Source: Nematostella vectensis (lineage: Eukaryota > Cnidaria > Anthozoa > Actiniaria > Edwardsiidae). Taken from it: a stretch of 64,000 nt of DNA. Position numbers and translations under genes: made by a program. Positions 24,001 to 35,900 of the stretch are shown here, in pieces (positions within the stretch are counted from its first letter, which is position 1; each line of letters starts with the position of its first letter). The DNA lies in the NCBI RefSeq assembly GCF_932526225.1, contig NC_064034.1, forward strand, positions 1,288,001 through 1,352,000, given 5' to 3'. The notes under the pieces are model-generated. The model ran no database searches. It was not told the origin of the DNA and saw nothing but the letters and a program-made list of their open reading frames with translations.

Positions 24001-25786
24001 TAGCGTTAGTCATATAAAGCATAGCGTTAATCACATAAAGCATAGCGTTAGTCGTATAAAGCATAGCGTTAGTCGTATAAAGCATAGCGTTAGTCACATA
24101 AAGCATAGCGTTAGTCGTATAAAGCATAGCGTTAGTCGTATAAAGCATAGCGTTAGTTATATAAAGCATAGCGTTAGTCGTATAAAGCATAGCGTTAGTC
24201 GTATAAAGCATAGCGTTAGTCACATAAAGCATAGCGTTAGTCACATAAAGCATAGCGTTAGTCATATAAAGCATAGCGTTAGTCATGATCACGTGACGTT
24301 TCGAGTGGCAAATTCAATCCAAAATAAACACAGAAATGGCTGCAATCTCACTCCAACGAGCGACAAAAAATATGATTTTTTTAAAGAAAATACACCATTT
24401 CTGCAATAGGAAACATTCTAGCTGATTCATAAGAGCCGAATAGTTGCATTTTGTTGTTGTAACGCGCACGAGTCGTCGACCAAAAAGTCAAGTGATTTTT
24501 TAGTAGTGCAAGTCACGTTATTTCTTAGTGCAAGTCACGTGATTTCTTAGTACAATTCACGTGATTTCTTAGTGCAAGTCATGTGATTTCTTAGTGCAAG
24601 TCGCATATTAGGCCGGTCACGATAGCAACTGCAGTTTAGAAGCAAAAAGTGTGCTTGTACTTACAGTTCTTGCAAGGCTACCAAATGTCGAAATGCTCTG
24701 GTTCTCAGGACAGTGATATTATTATATGATAACCTCCTACCAAGGAGGCACAGTATTGTTAACTTTCAAAAATGTTGAGTATAAAACATCAAGGCGTTCA
24801 GTGGAAACTCACGTACAATTTCTGCAGTCTAGTCAGTTTTCCGAAAAGTCCATCTGGAGTGCTCACTACGCCAGCATGACTGATATCCCTAGAGATATAA
24901 AAACAGATTGATATGTTAGGCAGAAGGGGCCTAACCAGGGGCGGATCGCGGATTTCAAAATAGGGAGTGAATAACGGCCGAATAGACGGCTTGTATCTGA
25001 TCCAGGTTCTTAGTAGGTCGCATAGATCTAACAATACTTCAAGCTGAATTGAATTTGTCGCGTCAGCAAATTCAAGCAGGCGATGGCACATGGAAAGTAC
25101 CTTTTCCGTAGTTTATTTCAAACAAAGTGCCTTTTATTGTTTTTTTTTTGTGCTCCACCTCTGCTAACAATAGATGGTTCAATGGCCAGCTTGCGGCAAA
25201 CTCAGTGTTCCGGCAATTCGTATGACAGCATCTTCCACACGACGAGGCGAATCCTCTTGTGCCGATATCTTGTCCTAAGCCTTGACACAAGGCAAGAAAA
25301 TTTCGCGTGTAACATCCCTTTTTATTGGCTTTCTACTCGCAACATTCCGAAAAATTCATGTTTAACTGCAACCTGCTATATCATTTATATTCGTCGTCGT
25401 TGCATTGAAAGCTGCAAATTGCTTAGTGTAACATGGCCTTGAGGTTTGAAAACTAATCTTGTTGTTTTCTACTTTCTTCAGGGTCCGAGTACAAAGCTCA
25501 GCCAGAAAAATTCTACAAGAAACAAGAAAGCGGTCACTTACAAAGAGCAGACATCCCCAGCGATCCTCGCAAAGACTGTACCACGAAGAGAATCTATTCT
25601 GTTACATTTCAGCCCACGTGAACGTGAAGACCCGGCACCCAGGCCCCCGCATCCATAAGCACAGGAGCATCCCGCAGGGCAAGCCAGTGATGGAACATAG
25701 CGAGTTCCATTACGCATGCGTCGAGCCAGCGAATCACAGACGACAAAAAGGAGAATTATCCCAGAGGCTCTATAAAGAACGGCCAT
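21067..25786 (-). CDS. Leucine-rich-repeat class A GPCR (LGR/relaxin-receptor-like)
   Basis: Five minus-strand exons join in frame to 592 aa: 25786-25542, 24888-24817, 24736-24665, 22805-22734 and 22384-21067. Exon 1 has a signal peptide and an LRR N-cap with CPAGCSC and LKCNRI. The next three exons are each exactly 72 nt, all phase 2, one 24-residue LRR apiece (SYNNITVLRTRAF; DHNHITKIARAAFEGL), as in LGR genes. The last exon completes a repeat (LDVRHNKLKTW), a hinge with several Cys, and seven membrane segments. LGR-type signatures are SLCDFLIGVY in TM2, SALTCLLVTVERYMTIVHC in TM3 and FNACVNPCLFAF in TM7. No LDLa module is encoded between signal peptide and LRRs, unlike vertebrate RXFPs. The ligand is unknown; glycoprotein or relaxin-like peptides bind relatives. 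The intron between 24664 and 22806 holds a 1.5-kb minisatellite. Confidence 0.9.
22811..24290. repeat. 21-bp minisatellite, about 70 copies, in LRR-GPCR intron
   Basis: The unit is ATAAAGCATAGCGTTAGTC plus two variable bases (AC, AT or GT). The array ends about 10 bp before the acceptor of the 72-nt LRR exon at 22805. A block of about 380 bp appears twice (compare 23340-23700 with 23720-24080, both with GCGATAGTC, TAGTGTTAG and TTAATCAC variants). 21 is divisible by 3 and the unit lacks stops, so frames of more than 500 codons stay open on both strands. Confidence 0.95.
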
Positions 25787-26589
25787 CTAAAACCGCAAAG
25801 CGAACTGTTATCTTCTTGTTGTGTAAATATGATATTTGCTAAAATATGACTAAATAGCTAATATGACTAAAATAGCTAAAATGACTGAAAATGGGCACGT
25901 TTAACAAAATAGGAACGTTTACCAACTAAATCCGGGTTTAACCAATAGTATAAAAAAATATCGAAGCAGATTGATAAGATATTAGTACACATACTGAGAA
26001 ATACTCACTCAAAACATATTCAGTAAACTTTCGTTCGTTCACTAGTCTCAGCAAATCAGAGGCGCGAACGATGTTTTTTCACCGTGAAGAAAAGTCGTTC
26101 GCGGTTCTGATTGGATGAACGATATTTCAATGCACTTGAATGGCTTCAATCCCAACGCATCGCAACTCGTGACGAGTGCATAAAAATCGTGAAAGCATTT
26201 TTCCATTTAGTAATTTATTTATTTCATAGATGTCCAGATTTTAGAGATTAAAAAGTGCACCACTTGTGTAACATGAGCTACAGTCTCGTGCGTGACATTA
26301 GCGAGACAGTTTCATTTCAATGTAAGTTTCTGTCTGTCTTCAGCTGAACCGTCGAGCAGCACAAACCCCGGAGCCTCTGCAGCCAAGTCTAATAAAATAA
26401 TGTTATGTAAAAAGCTTATTATAAATTTCTCAGTATGTATATAATAAGCAAATACAGCATGGTAAGTGCTTTGTACAGTTTTGATTTACTCGTTGTTTTG
26501 TATCCAAAAACTTATTCGTTCGCTGCGCTCACTCGTTCGTTTTTTTGATACTGCACAACCCGTAAATAAAAACCGTACGCGCGACGCGA

Positions 26590-27485
26590 CCGCGATGATC
26601 TTGGATACTAAAATTTCTTAGATACTAAACAGATACTAATCAGAAACTAAACATATACTAAACAGAATCTAATAGAAAGGGGGGGAGGAATTGTTAATAA
26701 CAAAAAAATTCAAAAACAATCTAATTTATTAATAGAATTAGAGAGTAGGGCTGGAAATACGTCAACATATTTTTACAGCGATTTTTGCGCTATTTAGCGG
26801 ATTTAGGCTAAATTTCTATTTCAGTCATCACTAGCGTGAAAAAAATTTAAAAAGCAGCTGGTAGGAACATTTTTTCTTGCTTTTTTAACAGATCAGAAAC
26901 TGGTCCAAAAAAATATTCAGATCTGAAAAGGAAAAAAATACCTTTTTTCGGATGATTTGATTTTATCCCGGTCAATTCGAGTCCAGTGTATATCTAACTC
27001 TTCGTAATTGTTGCGATGTAGAGCAGTTGCTGTAGTTGATGTAGCTAGCGTGACGTCCTAGCGCGTGATCCAAGCGTGACTTCCACTTGGACTGTTGGAA
27101 CAACAACATTCATTATGTTGGCGCCAAAAAGAACAAAAGTAGACGGCGTTTGCTGTTTGAAAACTTAGTAATAACTAAGTGCTAAATCGGCATAGGAAGC
27201 GTTTTAAAAATGCATATTATAGCTATTTCCTTGCGTATTGCATAGAAGTTTGCAAGCGTCTAAACCAGGCTAGGTATTCTATAATCAGACATTAGTCTTT
27301 ATGATCCAAACAAATCCTGCTGTATATAATTTAAGAAACCATATTTATGATGCCCATCCATCGATTCTAGCGGATTTTACTCGGTAAATAGGTATTTTTA
27401 TTATTTTAATTTATTTTACGAAGTACCCCCCTTACCGTTTTTAGTATCTAATTAGTATCTGAGGGATTAATATCTAGGATCACGC
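26590..27485. mobile_element. Possible inverted-repeat element, about 890 bp
   Basis: The left end reads GATCTTGGATACTAA with further AGATACTAA motifs and a G run. The right end, inverted, reads GATCCTAGATATTAA with AGATACTAA motifs and a matching G run. The arms are imperfect and no coding region was seen inside. Confidence 0.4.
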
Positions 27486-28996
27486 TTTCCATGTAGTATT
27501 CTCTATTTATTGCACAAAATAACTCCACCCGCGTCATATTGCCGTCCATGTTGCGTCCCTTTCCCCTTCTTATAAGTGTTTTACTTTGACTAATGGCGTA
27601 AAATGTTTTCGCGAGGAAGTATGTCTTTAAACTCAACTAATGAGTTCTATTGAGAGAGTCAGAGAAAGACAAAAATAGACTAACTAACCTTACTGAGTTT
27701 TCCGGCTTCAGGGAATAGTTTTCTTTCTAAGAACGTCAAAGGAAAGAAAACCAAAATATAATTTTTCGTGTTTTGAGCAAATAGCAACAACAAAAAATCA
27801 CGAATCTCTCGTAGATTTGGTAGATTAGCGATGGGAAGGCCCTTCCCAGTTTCCGGGAAACTTTTCTCGCTCTAATCATTTCACGACATTGGGCGTACAT
27901 AAAAAAAAGTCGATAAGGATTATAAAGCAAACAGTAGAAAATTTTTTAACCATAGTTCATTAACTACATGTGAATCTATGACGCAAACAATTCGTGTGGA
28001 CACTATAGCAGTGTAATTCAAGGAATATAGAAAAACCTAGATAGTATTAAATGATTTCAATAACAAATTGAAAAAGAACAATATTTTACTTCCATTAAAG
28101 GTTTGTTGAGCATTAAGTCCATTACCAAAATATGACAGACTTCAGAAAGCGGAACACAAATATTTACACACGTCTAGTCCTTTTATTTTAATTGTGAAAA
28201 TTGGTGAACGTTTTATCTTATATTTTATTAATTACTACAAATCACTTAAAAATATTCTTGGGCGCGTTCGTGTGGAAACTTTTATAAAGCTATCATCAAA
28301 AACTTTGTTGGAAACCAGATAAAATGGAATGTCGTTACCAATATCCGTCCAACAAATAAATATCCCTTCAGCGGAATATTCCGAAAATCAGTTATTTTAT
28401 TAGTCTGGCCATGTTTGCCTGCGTCTTGAAAATCGTTTTTCCCTTAATCCCACTTCAACTATACTCACCACAATATTTCGAATTGGCCTTCTCACAAAGT
28501 ACGGATAAATCTTCCCTTTTCGGGTGCTGTTCTTTAGCCACCGTTGCGTCAAGTGTGCGAGAAGCCCCCAGCTGTCTTTTTTTCTCATTAATAGCGTTCT
28601 ACGTCAAATCCCTCGAACCAGTTAAATGCCAATATTGGTTTAGCACCTTATGGTCTTTTTTAATGCCTTTTACAGGAAGTCGCTAGCAGGTCTAATAAAA
28701 TATTAAGTATTATTTGGATTTGTACCGTGAACCTGTGCACTGTACAACACACTTATTAGAAATTTGCCAGCCCGATATAAGTGGCCATACGAATGACTAG
28801 ATGCCTCTTCTTGATCGATCTTTTGTCATTTTAGGGACGGATAAAAAGGTGTGTAGGACCAATTGTACGATATTGAAAAGTAAATGTTATATTTCATCAA
28901 TATTAATGTTCAAGTGTCAAACCCAAGTTCAAAAAGGGGGATGAGTTTATTTCAAGTCCTGAGCTGTTTTTAGTGTAAGAGTTTATCATACAAGAG

Positions 28997-29124
28997 TTTA
29001 AAAGGAGAGGTTGCCATCTTTTTAATTCTCTTTAGATATAATTTTATTTACGCGAGCAAGGTTGCTTTTTCTTGTACTCCTGATAATAACTCTCACAGGT
29101 TGCTCACAGGTTAACTCTCACCGC
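28997..29124 (-). repeat. Dispersed repeat, inverted partner of 17437-17546
   Basis: The reverse complement reads GAGAGTTAACCTGTGAGCAA through AAAAAGATGGCAACC, with a short length difference after ATTATCAGGA relative to the other copy. Confidence 0.9.
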
Positions 29125-29962
29125 GTTTTTTTTTTTTTTTTTTTTGCGAGAGAGTGCCTTGAGGGTGACCAGGTGTGATATGAAACAAGAATGCATGTCT
29201 AAAGCCAGCCCTCCACACACAACCCCCCTCCCCCAGGGACGGTAAGGGGTTCCCTGCAGGTTTCACGAGTTACAGAGATAGGAAATCATTCACGATAAAC
29301 TGATAAACTAACGACTAGGATCAATCTTTACTCGGAAATAACGATTCACGATTTTTTAAAAAGCACAGATCACGATTCACGTTGATGAAATTTCGCCATT
29401 CAGGAATCATGGCGAAGGTAGCAATCACGGATCACAATTTCGTGTCCTTTTTAAGATTCACGATAAACAAAATAGCCGTTCACGGATCACGAAAATAACC
29501 CTACCGCCCCACTCTCTCCAATAAGGACACACCTGTGCCATATGATTGTTTGGTGACAACAGCAGCGATTTGTTGCCAATCAGTCCCCCCCCCCCAACAC
29601 ACACACACTATTGAAGTGTACCGCTTTTGAAGGTTAGAGGACATCAGTTCATACCCAGTCCCGCGGAAAGAGTAACTAAATTCCAATTTCTCATTATGAA
29701 CTGCTACCTCTCAAAAATTATATTTTACTTTCCAGAAACTATTCAGCATCTTATAACCAAAAGAAATGACAACAAAAATAAATCATTTCTGATTTTTTTA
29801 CAATACTCTGAGCCGGCATCACACGAATCAGTGTACAGCGGATGCATGCACATGCGCATTCGAGCCGTAATGTGTGATGAGATTGCCAAGTTTATAATGA
29901 GCGATGTGTAGAATGGAAATGCGACCATTCTTTACCAAAACCATGAGTAAACCCTGTACACA

Positions 29963-32900
29963 ATGCCCAAGATCATGATAGGCAAGAAAAGACTTCGCAA
30001 GTTAGTTACTTTTCCGGCGTCCAGCGCGAGGAAGTGGCGGTCAAATAGCCGTGACAGTGGCTCGGTGAGTATTCTTTCTCGCAGGCTTGGGGAACACACG
30101 TATCGCACACGGCGAAAACAGTCTCCTAAAACAACAATATCTGATCCGCTTATCGCCCCATGCTTTATCCCTTTTTACTTTGCTGCCCTTTTGGCGGTAG
30201 ATTCTTTGTTTTGTTGATGGTTGGCTGTTGTTTCGCTCGCTATCTAAAACTCCCTCTAGTTTATGAGAATCAAAATGACCAGACGAAGCATTTTGAGGCA
30301 ATGTTTTGTTGAACATGCAAATTTGATAACATCAGTTTGTGCGTCTCTTCCAAAGTTTTTTTTATTATATTCATCAGAACTATTACTAGGCTATCATAAT
30401 TTTCATTGATCACTTGATATTTGACACTTATGTAAGGGTAAAACAGTCCCTCGCACACTTTGTGGTGTGAATAAAAGTCATTTTTATTTATTGAGGCAAT
30501 ATAAGTTAACGTCTCTTGATTGGCTAATTAGAGGGATAATGCCTAGTGCACACAGGTGACATAACAACATAGGTACATGCACTCTTTTAAGCCTGACATA
30601 AAGCCACAGACCTACAGTAATAACATAAAAAAACTTTTTCTTCTTATGTCGTTATGTTGGGCTTATGTCAAAATGTCGAACCATTCACACTTGAACATAG
30701 GAACATAAGGGAGCACTTGCCTATGTCATTATGTTGTTATGTCACTAGTGTGCCCCAGGCATAAGAGTACAGGATACTTCATCAGAATGACTTTTTTGAG
30801 AAGGCTTAATAACAGGCCCTTTATGAAATTATTTTTTATGTCAGTGCCAGCAATTTTTATGAGGATGATAAACAGTTCAAATTAAGAAAAAGGTCAGAAT
30901 ATGACTCCTTTAAAAGTTTAAGTATTGTACCTAAATGCATATTCCATCGTTTCCACCCATTGTTTTATGGGAGAGGGACAAAGAAAATGCTGAATACCTG
31001 ACAACAATGTTTTAGGCTACCATTGGCACACTTATTATGTATTTATTATAATTTGTAGGCAGACCTACTCTCAAGATACCCCCTATCCATCTGCATTTAA
31101 CATGCCTAATAAGTATTGTGTTTTCTCTGTGTAGGGTTATGGAAAGCCAAGTGTTTATCATGCCACTGTGGTTATATTTTTGGAATATTTTGCATGGGGT
31201 CTTCTGACCTCTCCAATGTTAGGAGTAAGTATCACTGTTTTACAATGCACATTACTCGGCATGCTTTGTAGGGCCATGGCACAGGGCTTGGCGGGGGCAT
31301 GTGCCCCAGTCTCAATATTAGTGTTCTAAACTGTCCTAAACAATGACCTCCCCCAAATATTAGTGTTTTGAAGACAATTACCCCTCCCCTCTTATTCATT
31401 ACTGTACTAACACCACTATTTTGTCCTTCTTGTCGTTTTGTACCTCTTGTTTTTTTGTACTTTTTGTTGAACTAAATATTGTCAGATGTAAGATCTAGAA
31501 AGTGCCCTTGAGTTGTTTCTTTTGCTGATAGTTAAGATCTTTTTAGTTGGTGGCTTTTAAATTGCCAAATTTTATAGTGAAGCTTTAAGCACGCCTCCCA
31601 GCCATTGAGGTTTTTTTGAATTCTTACAATTTCTCTTTGACAGGTTTTAAATGATACATTTCCAGAGCATACTTTTCTCATGAATGGCTTGATTCAAGGC
31701 ATTAAGGTGAGAGTTTTACCAAGCATGTTGATGTCTTCACATCTCAAATAACACAGGAGTCAATCAATAGTCTTTATTTTTAAGTAGTTTTTTTTAAGTG
31801 TAGTTATTTTTTTTAGCAAATGTTCTTTGGGCCATCTATCACACCACATAGCTTCTTTTAATGGATTTCTTCCCACCCCTCCACAAGAATTGTTACCCTA
31901 TGGCTGGGGAAGATAACATTGTTGTCCTTTCCTTTCAGGGTATTTTATCATTTTTAAGTGCCCCTCCACAAGAATTGTTACCCAATGTCTGGGGAAGATA
32001 ACATTGTTGTCCTTTCCTTTCAAGATATTTTATCATTTCTAAGCACCCCTACACAAGGGTTGTTACCCAATGTCTGGGGAGGATAAACATTGTTGTCCTT
32101 TCCTTTCAGGGTATTTTATTATTTCTAAGCGCCCCTCCTCAAGGGTTGTTACCCAATGTCTGGGGAAGATAAACATTGTTGTCCTTTTCTTTCAGGATAT
32201 TTTATCATTTCTAAGCGCTCCTGTACAAGGGTTGTTACCCAATGTCTGGGGAAGATAAACATTGTTGTCCTTTCCTTTCAGGGTATTTTATCATTTCCAA
32301 GTGCCCCTCCACAAGGGTTGTTACCTAATGTCTGGGGGAGATAAACATTGTTGTCCTTTCCTTTCAGGGTATTTGTTTTTTATTTCTAAGCACCCCTGTA
32401 CAAGGGTTGTTACCCAATGTCTGGGGAAGATAAACGTTGCTGTCCTTTCCTTTCAGGATATTTTATCATTTCTAAGTGCCCCTCCTCAAAGGTTGTTACC
32501 AAATGTCTGGGGAAGATAAACATTGTTGTCCTTTCCTTTCAGGGTATTTTATCATTTCCAAGTGCCCCTCCACAAGGGTTGTTACCTAATGTCTGGGGGA
32601 GATAAACATTGTTGTCCTTTCCTTTCAAGATATTTTATCATTTCCAAGTGCCCCTCCACAAGGGTTGTTACCCAATGTCTGGGGAAGATAAACATTGTTG
32701 TCCTTTCCTTTCAGGGTATTTTATCATTTCTAAGCGCCCCCCCCACAAGGGTTGTTACCCAATGTCTGGGGAAGATAAACATTGTTGTCCTTTCCTTTCA
32801 GGGTATTTTATCATTTCTAAGTGCCCCTCCACAAGGGTTGTTACCTAATGTCTGGGGGAGATAAACATTGTTGTCCTTTCCTTTCAAGATATTTTATCAT

Positions 32901-35900
32901 TTCTAAATGCCCCTCCACAAGGGTTGTTACCTAATGTCTGGGTGAGATAAACATTGTTGTCCTTTCCTTTCAGGGTATTTTATCATTTCTAAGCGCCCCC
33001 CACAAGGGTTGTTACCCAATGTCTGGGGAAGATAAACATTGTTGTCCTTTCCTTTCAGGGTATTTTATCATTTCTAAGCGCCCCCCACAAGGGTTGTTAC
33101 CCAATGTCTGGGGAAGATAAACATTGTTGTCCTTTCCTTTCAGGGTATTTTATCATTTCTAAGTGCCCCTCCACAAGGGTTGTTACCAAATGTCTGGGGA
33201 AGATAAACATTGTTGTCCTTTCCTTTCAGGGTATTTTATCATTTCCAAGTGCCCCTCCACAAGGGTTGTTACCTAATGTCTGGGGGAGATAAACATTGTT
33301 GTCCTTTCCTTTCAAGATATTTTATCATTTCTAAGTGCCCCTCCACAAGGGTTGTTATCCAATGTCTGGGGAAGATAAACATTGTTGTCCTTTCCTTTCA
33401 GGGTATTTTATCATTTCTAAGCGCCCCCCCACAAGGGTTGTTACCCAATGTCTGGGGAAGATAAACATTGTTGTCCTTTCCTTTCAGGGTATTTTATCAT
33501 TTCTAAGTGCCCCTCTACAAGGGTTGTTACCAAATGTCTGGGGAAGATAAACATTGTTGTCCTTTCCTTTCAGGGTATTTTATCATTTCCAAGTGCCCCT
33601 CCACAAGGGTTGTTACCTAATGTCTGGGGGAGATAAACATTGTTGTCCTTTCCTTTCAGGGTATTTTATCATTTCCAAGTGCCCCTCCACAAGGGTTGTT
33701 ACCTAATGTCTGGGGGAGATAAACATTGTTGTCCTTTCCTTTCAAGATATTTTATCATTTCTAAGTGCCCCTCCACAAGGGTTGTTACCCAATGTCTGGG
33801 GAAGATAAACATTGTTGTCCTTTCCTTTCAAGATATTTTATCATTTCTAAGTGCCCCTCCACAAGGGTTGTTACCTAATGTCTGGGGGAGATAAACATTG
33901 TTGTCCTTTCAGGGTATTTTATCATTTCTAAGTGCCCCTCCACAAGGGTTGTTACCCAATGTCTGGGGAAGATAAACATTGTTGTCCTTTCCTTTCACGA
34001 TATTTTATCATTTCTAAGTGCCCCTCCACAAGGGTTGTTACCTAATGTCTGGGGGAGATAAACATTGTTGTCCTTTCCTTTCAGGGTATGTTATCATTTC
34101 TAAGCGCCCCTCTACAAGGGTTGTTACCTAATGTCTGGGGAAGATAAACATTGTTGTCCTCTCAGGGTATTTTATCATTTCTAAGTGCCCCTCCACAAGG
34201 GTTGTTACCCAATGTCTGGGGAAGATAAACATTGTTGTCCTTTCCTTTCAGGGTATTTTATCATTTCTAAGCGCCCCTCTACAGGGGTTGTTACCCAATG
34301 TCTGGGGAAGATAAACATTGTTGTCCTTTCCTTTCAAGATATTTTATCATTTCTAAGTGCCCCTCTACAAGGGTTGTTACCAAATGTCTGGGGAAGATAA
34401 ACATTGTTGTCCTTTCCTTTCAGGGTATTTTATCATTTCCAAGTGCCCCTCCACAAGGGTTGTTACCTAATGTCTGGGGGAGATAAACATTGTTATCCTT
34501 CCCTTTCAAGATATTTTATCATTTCTAAGTGCCCCTCCACAAGGGTTGTTACCTAATGTCTGGGGAAGATAAACATTGTTGTCCTTTCAGGGTATTTTAT
34601 CATTTCTAAGCGCCCCCCACAAGGGTTGTTACCCAATGTCTGGGGAAGATAAACATTGTTGTCCTTTCCTTTCAGGGTATTTTATCATTTCTAAGTGCCC
34701 CTCCACAAGGGTTGTTACCTAATGTCTGGGGGAGATAAACATTGTTGTCCTTTCCTTTCAAGATATTTTATCATTTCTAAGTGCCCCTCCACAAGGGTTG
34801 TTACCCAATGTCTGGGGAAGATAAACATTGTTGTCCTTTCCTTTCAAGATATTTTATCATTTCTAAGTGCCCCTCCACAAGGGTTGTTACCTAATGTCTG
34901 GGGGAGATAAACATTGTTGTCCTTTCAGGGTATTTTATCATTTCTAAGTGCCCCTCCACAAGGGTTGTTACCCAATGTCTGGGGAAGATAAACATTGTTG
35001 TCCTTTCCTTTCACGATATTTTATCATTTCTAAGTGCCCCTCCACAAGGGTTGTTACCTAATGTCTGGGGGAGATAAACATTGTTGTCCTTTCCTTTCAG
35101 GGTATGTTATCATTTCTAAGCGCCCCTCTACAAGGGTTGTTACCTAATGTCTGGGGAAGATAAATATTTTTGTCCTTTTCTTTTAGGGTATTTTATCATT
35201 TCTAAGCACCCCTTTACAAGGGTTGTTACCTAATGTCTGGGGAAAATAAACATTGTTGTCCTTTTCTTTCAGGGTATTTTATCATTTCTAAGTGCCCCTC
35301 TACTTGGTGCATTATCTGATGTTTGGGGACGGAAGTCATTTCTTCTTCTCACTGTTTTCTTTACCTGCTGTCCCCTTCCATTACTAAAGTTTAACCCATG
35401 GTAAGTGCCAGTTAACCCTTGGTAAATACTAGTTTAACCCATGGTAAGTGCCATTTAACCCTTGGTAAATACTAGTTTAACCCATGGTAAGTGCCATTTA
35501 ACCCTTGGTAAATACTAGTTTAACCCATGGTGGAAACTAATTTATACATGGTAAATGTTATTACCTATTCCAGTTCAAACAGTGACTCTAAATGTAACTT
35601 AGTAACTTTATTAAGTTTAGTAACTTAAGTTAATCCATTAATTCCAGTTAAACCATTAATTCATGGTGTTTTACCTGTCCAAATTCTGTTTTCAGGTGGT
35701 TCTTTGCAATGATCTCCGTGTCCGGTATTTTTTCAGTGACATTCTCAATAGTGTTTGCTTATGTTGCTGATTGTACAGAACAGAATGAAAGAAGTACCGC
35801 TTATGGTTTGGTGAGTATTATTACAAACTTTATGCAATCCTTTTTGACCCCATTATCACAGTTGTGCTGTTGATGTTTGAAGCACTGAATATAATTTTTT

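Larger units (their letters stand above)
25787..29962. other. AT-rich intergenic region, no gene seen
   Basis: About 4.2 kb between the divergent LRR-GPCR and MFSD14 genes. No exon with conserved-looking sequence was found. It contains a possible inverted-repeat element (26590-27485), the inverted partner of the 17.4-kb repeat (28997-29124), a long poly-T at about 29128 and a C-rich run near 29586. Confidence 0.6.

Noticed and set aside
22724-24409. Open frames of more than 500 codons on both strands
   Set aside because: They consist almost wholly of a 21-bp repeat without stop codons. The minus-strand frame ends in a real 72-nt LRR exon, but the repeat itself is intronic.
25446-25842. Plus-strand frames of 70 and 127 codons
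   Set aside because: They lie opposite the LRR-GPCR signal-peptide/LRRNT exon, which has far better support.
32070-34910. Many 60-113 codon frames repeating GILSFLSAP and HCCPFLSGYF
   Set aside because: By-products of the 86-bp array; each true decoy segment ends in a stop after VWGR and lacks a start and a donor.
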